A stretch of DNA of 50,876 nt from Bacillota bacterium (GTDB lineage Bacteria > Bacillota > Clostridia > DSM-8532), in the NCBI GenBank assembly GCA_023440865.1, contig JAEXRM010000146.1:1-50876 (forward strand), read 5' to 3'. Positions 50,319 through 50,876 of the stretch are shown piece after piece (the first letter of the stretch is position 1; every line of letters starts with the position of its first letter). The position numbers and the translations under genes were made by a program. Below the pieces are notes generated by a model. It saw only the letters and a program-made list of their open reading frames with translations. It was not told the DNA's origin and searched no databases.

Positions 50319-50876
50319 GCATCATCCGGTTTCGGGAGGCTGATTGCAAGAACTGCTACAAATGCCTGCGCAGCTGTCCGGTCAAGGCGATCACCTTTAC
50401 GGCGGAGCAGCAGGCGCAGATCAATGACAAAAGCTGCATCCTCTGCGGCAACTGCCTTTCCGTCTGTCCGCAGAACGCCAAGATTGTCCGCAATGACGTC
50501 GAGAAGGTCCGCGGATGGCTGGCCCGCAGGGAAAAGGTGTATGTCACATTGGCTCCGTCCTATGTCGCCGCATTCGACCGGGTGGATCTCGTGGGCATGA
50601 CAGACGCGCTTCGACAATTGGGTTTCGTACAGGTGGAGGAGACAGCCGTCGGTGCGGCGGAAGTGTCGAAGGAATACCTCCGTCTCATGCGGGAAAAGGA
50701 AATGCCGAACATCCTGTCGACCGCATGCCCGACCATCGTGTCGCTGGTCGAGAAGCATTATCCGGAACTGCTGGGGCTGCTGGCACCGGTCGTGTCACCG
50801 ATGGTGGCGCACGCCCGGATGCTGCGTGCCACCTACGGTCCGCGTATCCGGGTCGTGTTGATAGGACCCTGCCGGG
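50315..50876 (+). CDS. Sensory-type [FeFe]-hydrogenase homologue, N-terminal part (partial)
   Basis: The frame starts at ATG 50315 (GGAGG upstream) and is open to the window end, giving 187 residues. Two [4Fe-4S] clusters come first (C11/C14/C17/C21 and C41/C44/C47/C51). The start of a hydrogenase domain follows, where the first H-cluster motif reads STACPT (C138). The cysteine used for proton transfer in catalytic enzymes is alanine here (A137). The second motif begins IGPC (C186) where the sequence is cut. This pattern fits the putative sensory hydrogenases (HydS-like), which often continue into a PAS, kinase or phosphatase domain. The output domain is beyond the window. Confidence 0.8.
   Translation, partial: MSIIRFREADCKNCYKCLRSCPVKAITFTAEQQAQINDKSCILCGNCLSVCPQNAKIVRNDVEKVRGWLARREKVYVTLAPSYVAAFDRVDLVGMTDALRQLGFVQVEETAVGAAEVSKEYLRLMREKEMPNILSTACPTIVSLVEKHYPELLGLLAPVVSPMVAHARMLRATYGPRIRVVLIGPCR

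Overview
The window is a compact, GC-rich stretch from a Gram-positive, obligately anaerobic fermenter, most likely a high-GC member of the Clostridia. The evidence is an hprK-murB-rapZ-yvcK-whiA block, a Firmicutes-style rpsU-yqeY pair, one long Rel protein, strong AGGAGG ribosome sites, and a multi-subunit NAD-linked [FeFe]-hydrogenase locus. I see no transposase, integrase, phage gene or CRISPR array. The exact family or genus cannot be fixed from the sequence.

Layout. 1-2083: end of a MarR-type regulator, a TM2-domain protein with YG-rich hexapeptide repeats, and a DUF368 membrane protein. 2211-6647: a signalling block with two tandem TPR-GGDEF proteins converging on an HD-GYP/TM1266 operon. 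6900-9532: two GNAT proteins and a nucleoside phosphorylase. 9619-13245: gltX, divergent from an ECF sigma factor and its probable membrane anti-sigma factor. 13264-14770: tRNA-Tyr, a 33-bp tandem repeat and a geranylgeranyl-reductase-like flavoprotein. 14921-19716 (minus strand): a four-gene glycosylation operon made of a GT-C enzyme, a PMT-type O-mannosyltransferase, GtrA and a DPM/GtrB-type GT2. 20282-28999: thrC-hprK-murB-rapZ-yvcK-glycogen debranching enzyme-whiA, almost all overlapping or abutting. 29004-31713 (minus): DUF1015 and a membrane diguanylate cyclase. 32147-44853: housekeeping genes alaS, HIT, rpsU, yqeY, recJ, rel, dtd, an MBL hydrolase, hemZ and an Eis-like acetyltransferase. 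45206-50876: hydC-hydB-hydA plus a small [2Fe-2S] protein, then a second unit with a paralogous [2Fe-2S] protein and the start of a second, sensory-type H-cluster protein that runs off the window.

How the parts fit. HydABC should couple NADH and reduced ferredoxin oxidation to H2 production. Both hydrogenase promoters carry an 18-bp Rex-like palindrome starting exactly 4 nt after the -10 box, so control by the NADH/NAD+ ratio is the simplest reading. The TM1266-type hydrogenase-associated regulator lies about 39 kb away, in an operon with an HD-GYP protein, which may tie hydrogen metabolism to cyclic-dinucleotide signalling. HprK, RapZ, YvcK and the debranching enzyme put carbon control, cell-wall precursor synthesis and glycogen use into one operon. 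The minus-strand glycosylation genes form a self-consistent route from a lipid-linked sugar to a glycosylated exported protein.

The least explained sequence features are a nested imperfect palindrome of 88 bp between hydB and hydA, an array of near-perfect palindromes inside the glycosylation operon, and the paired Rex-like sites.
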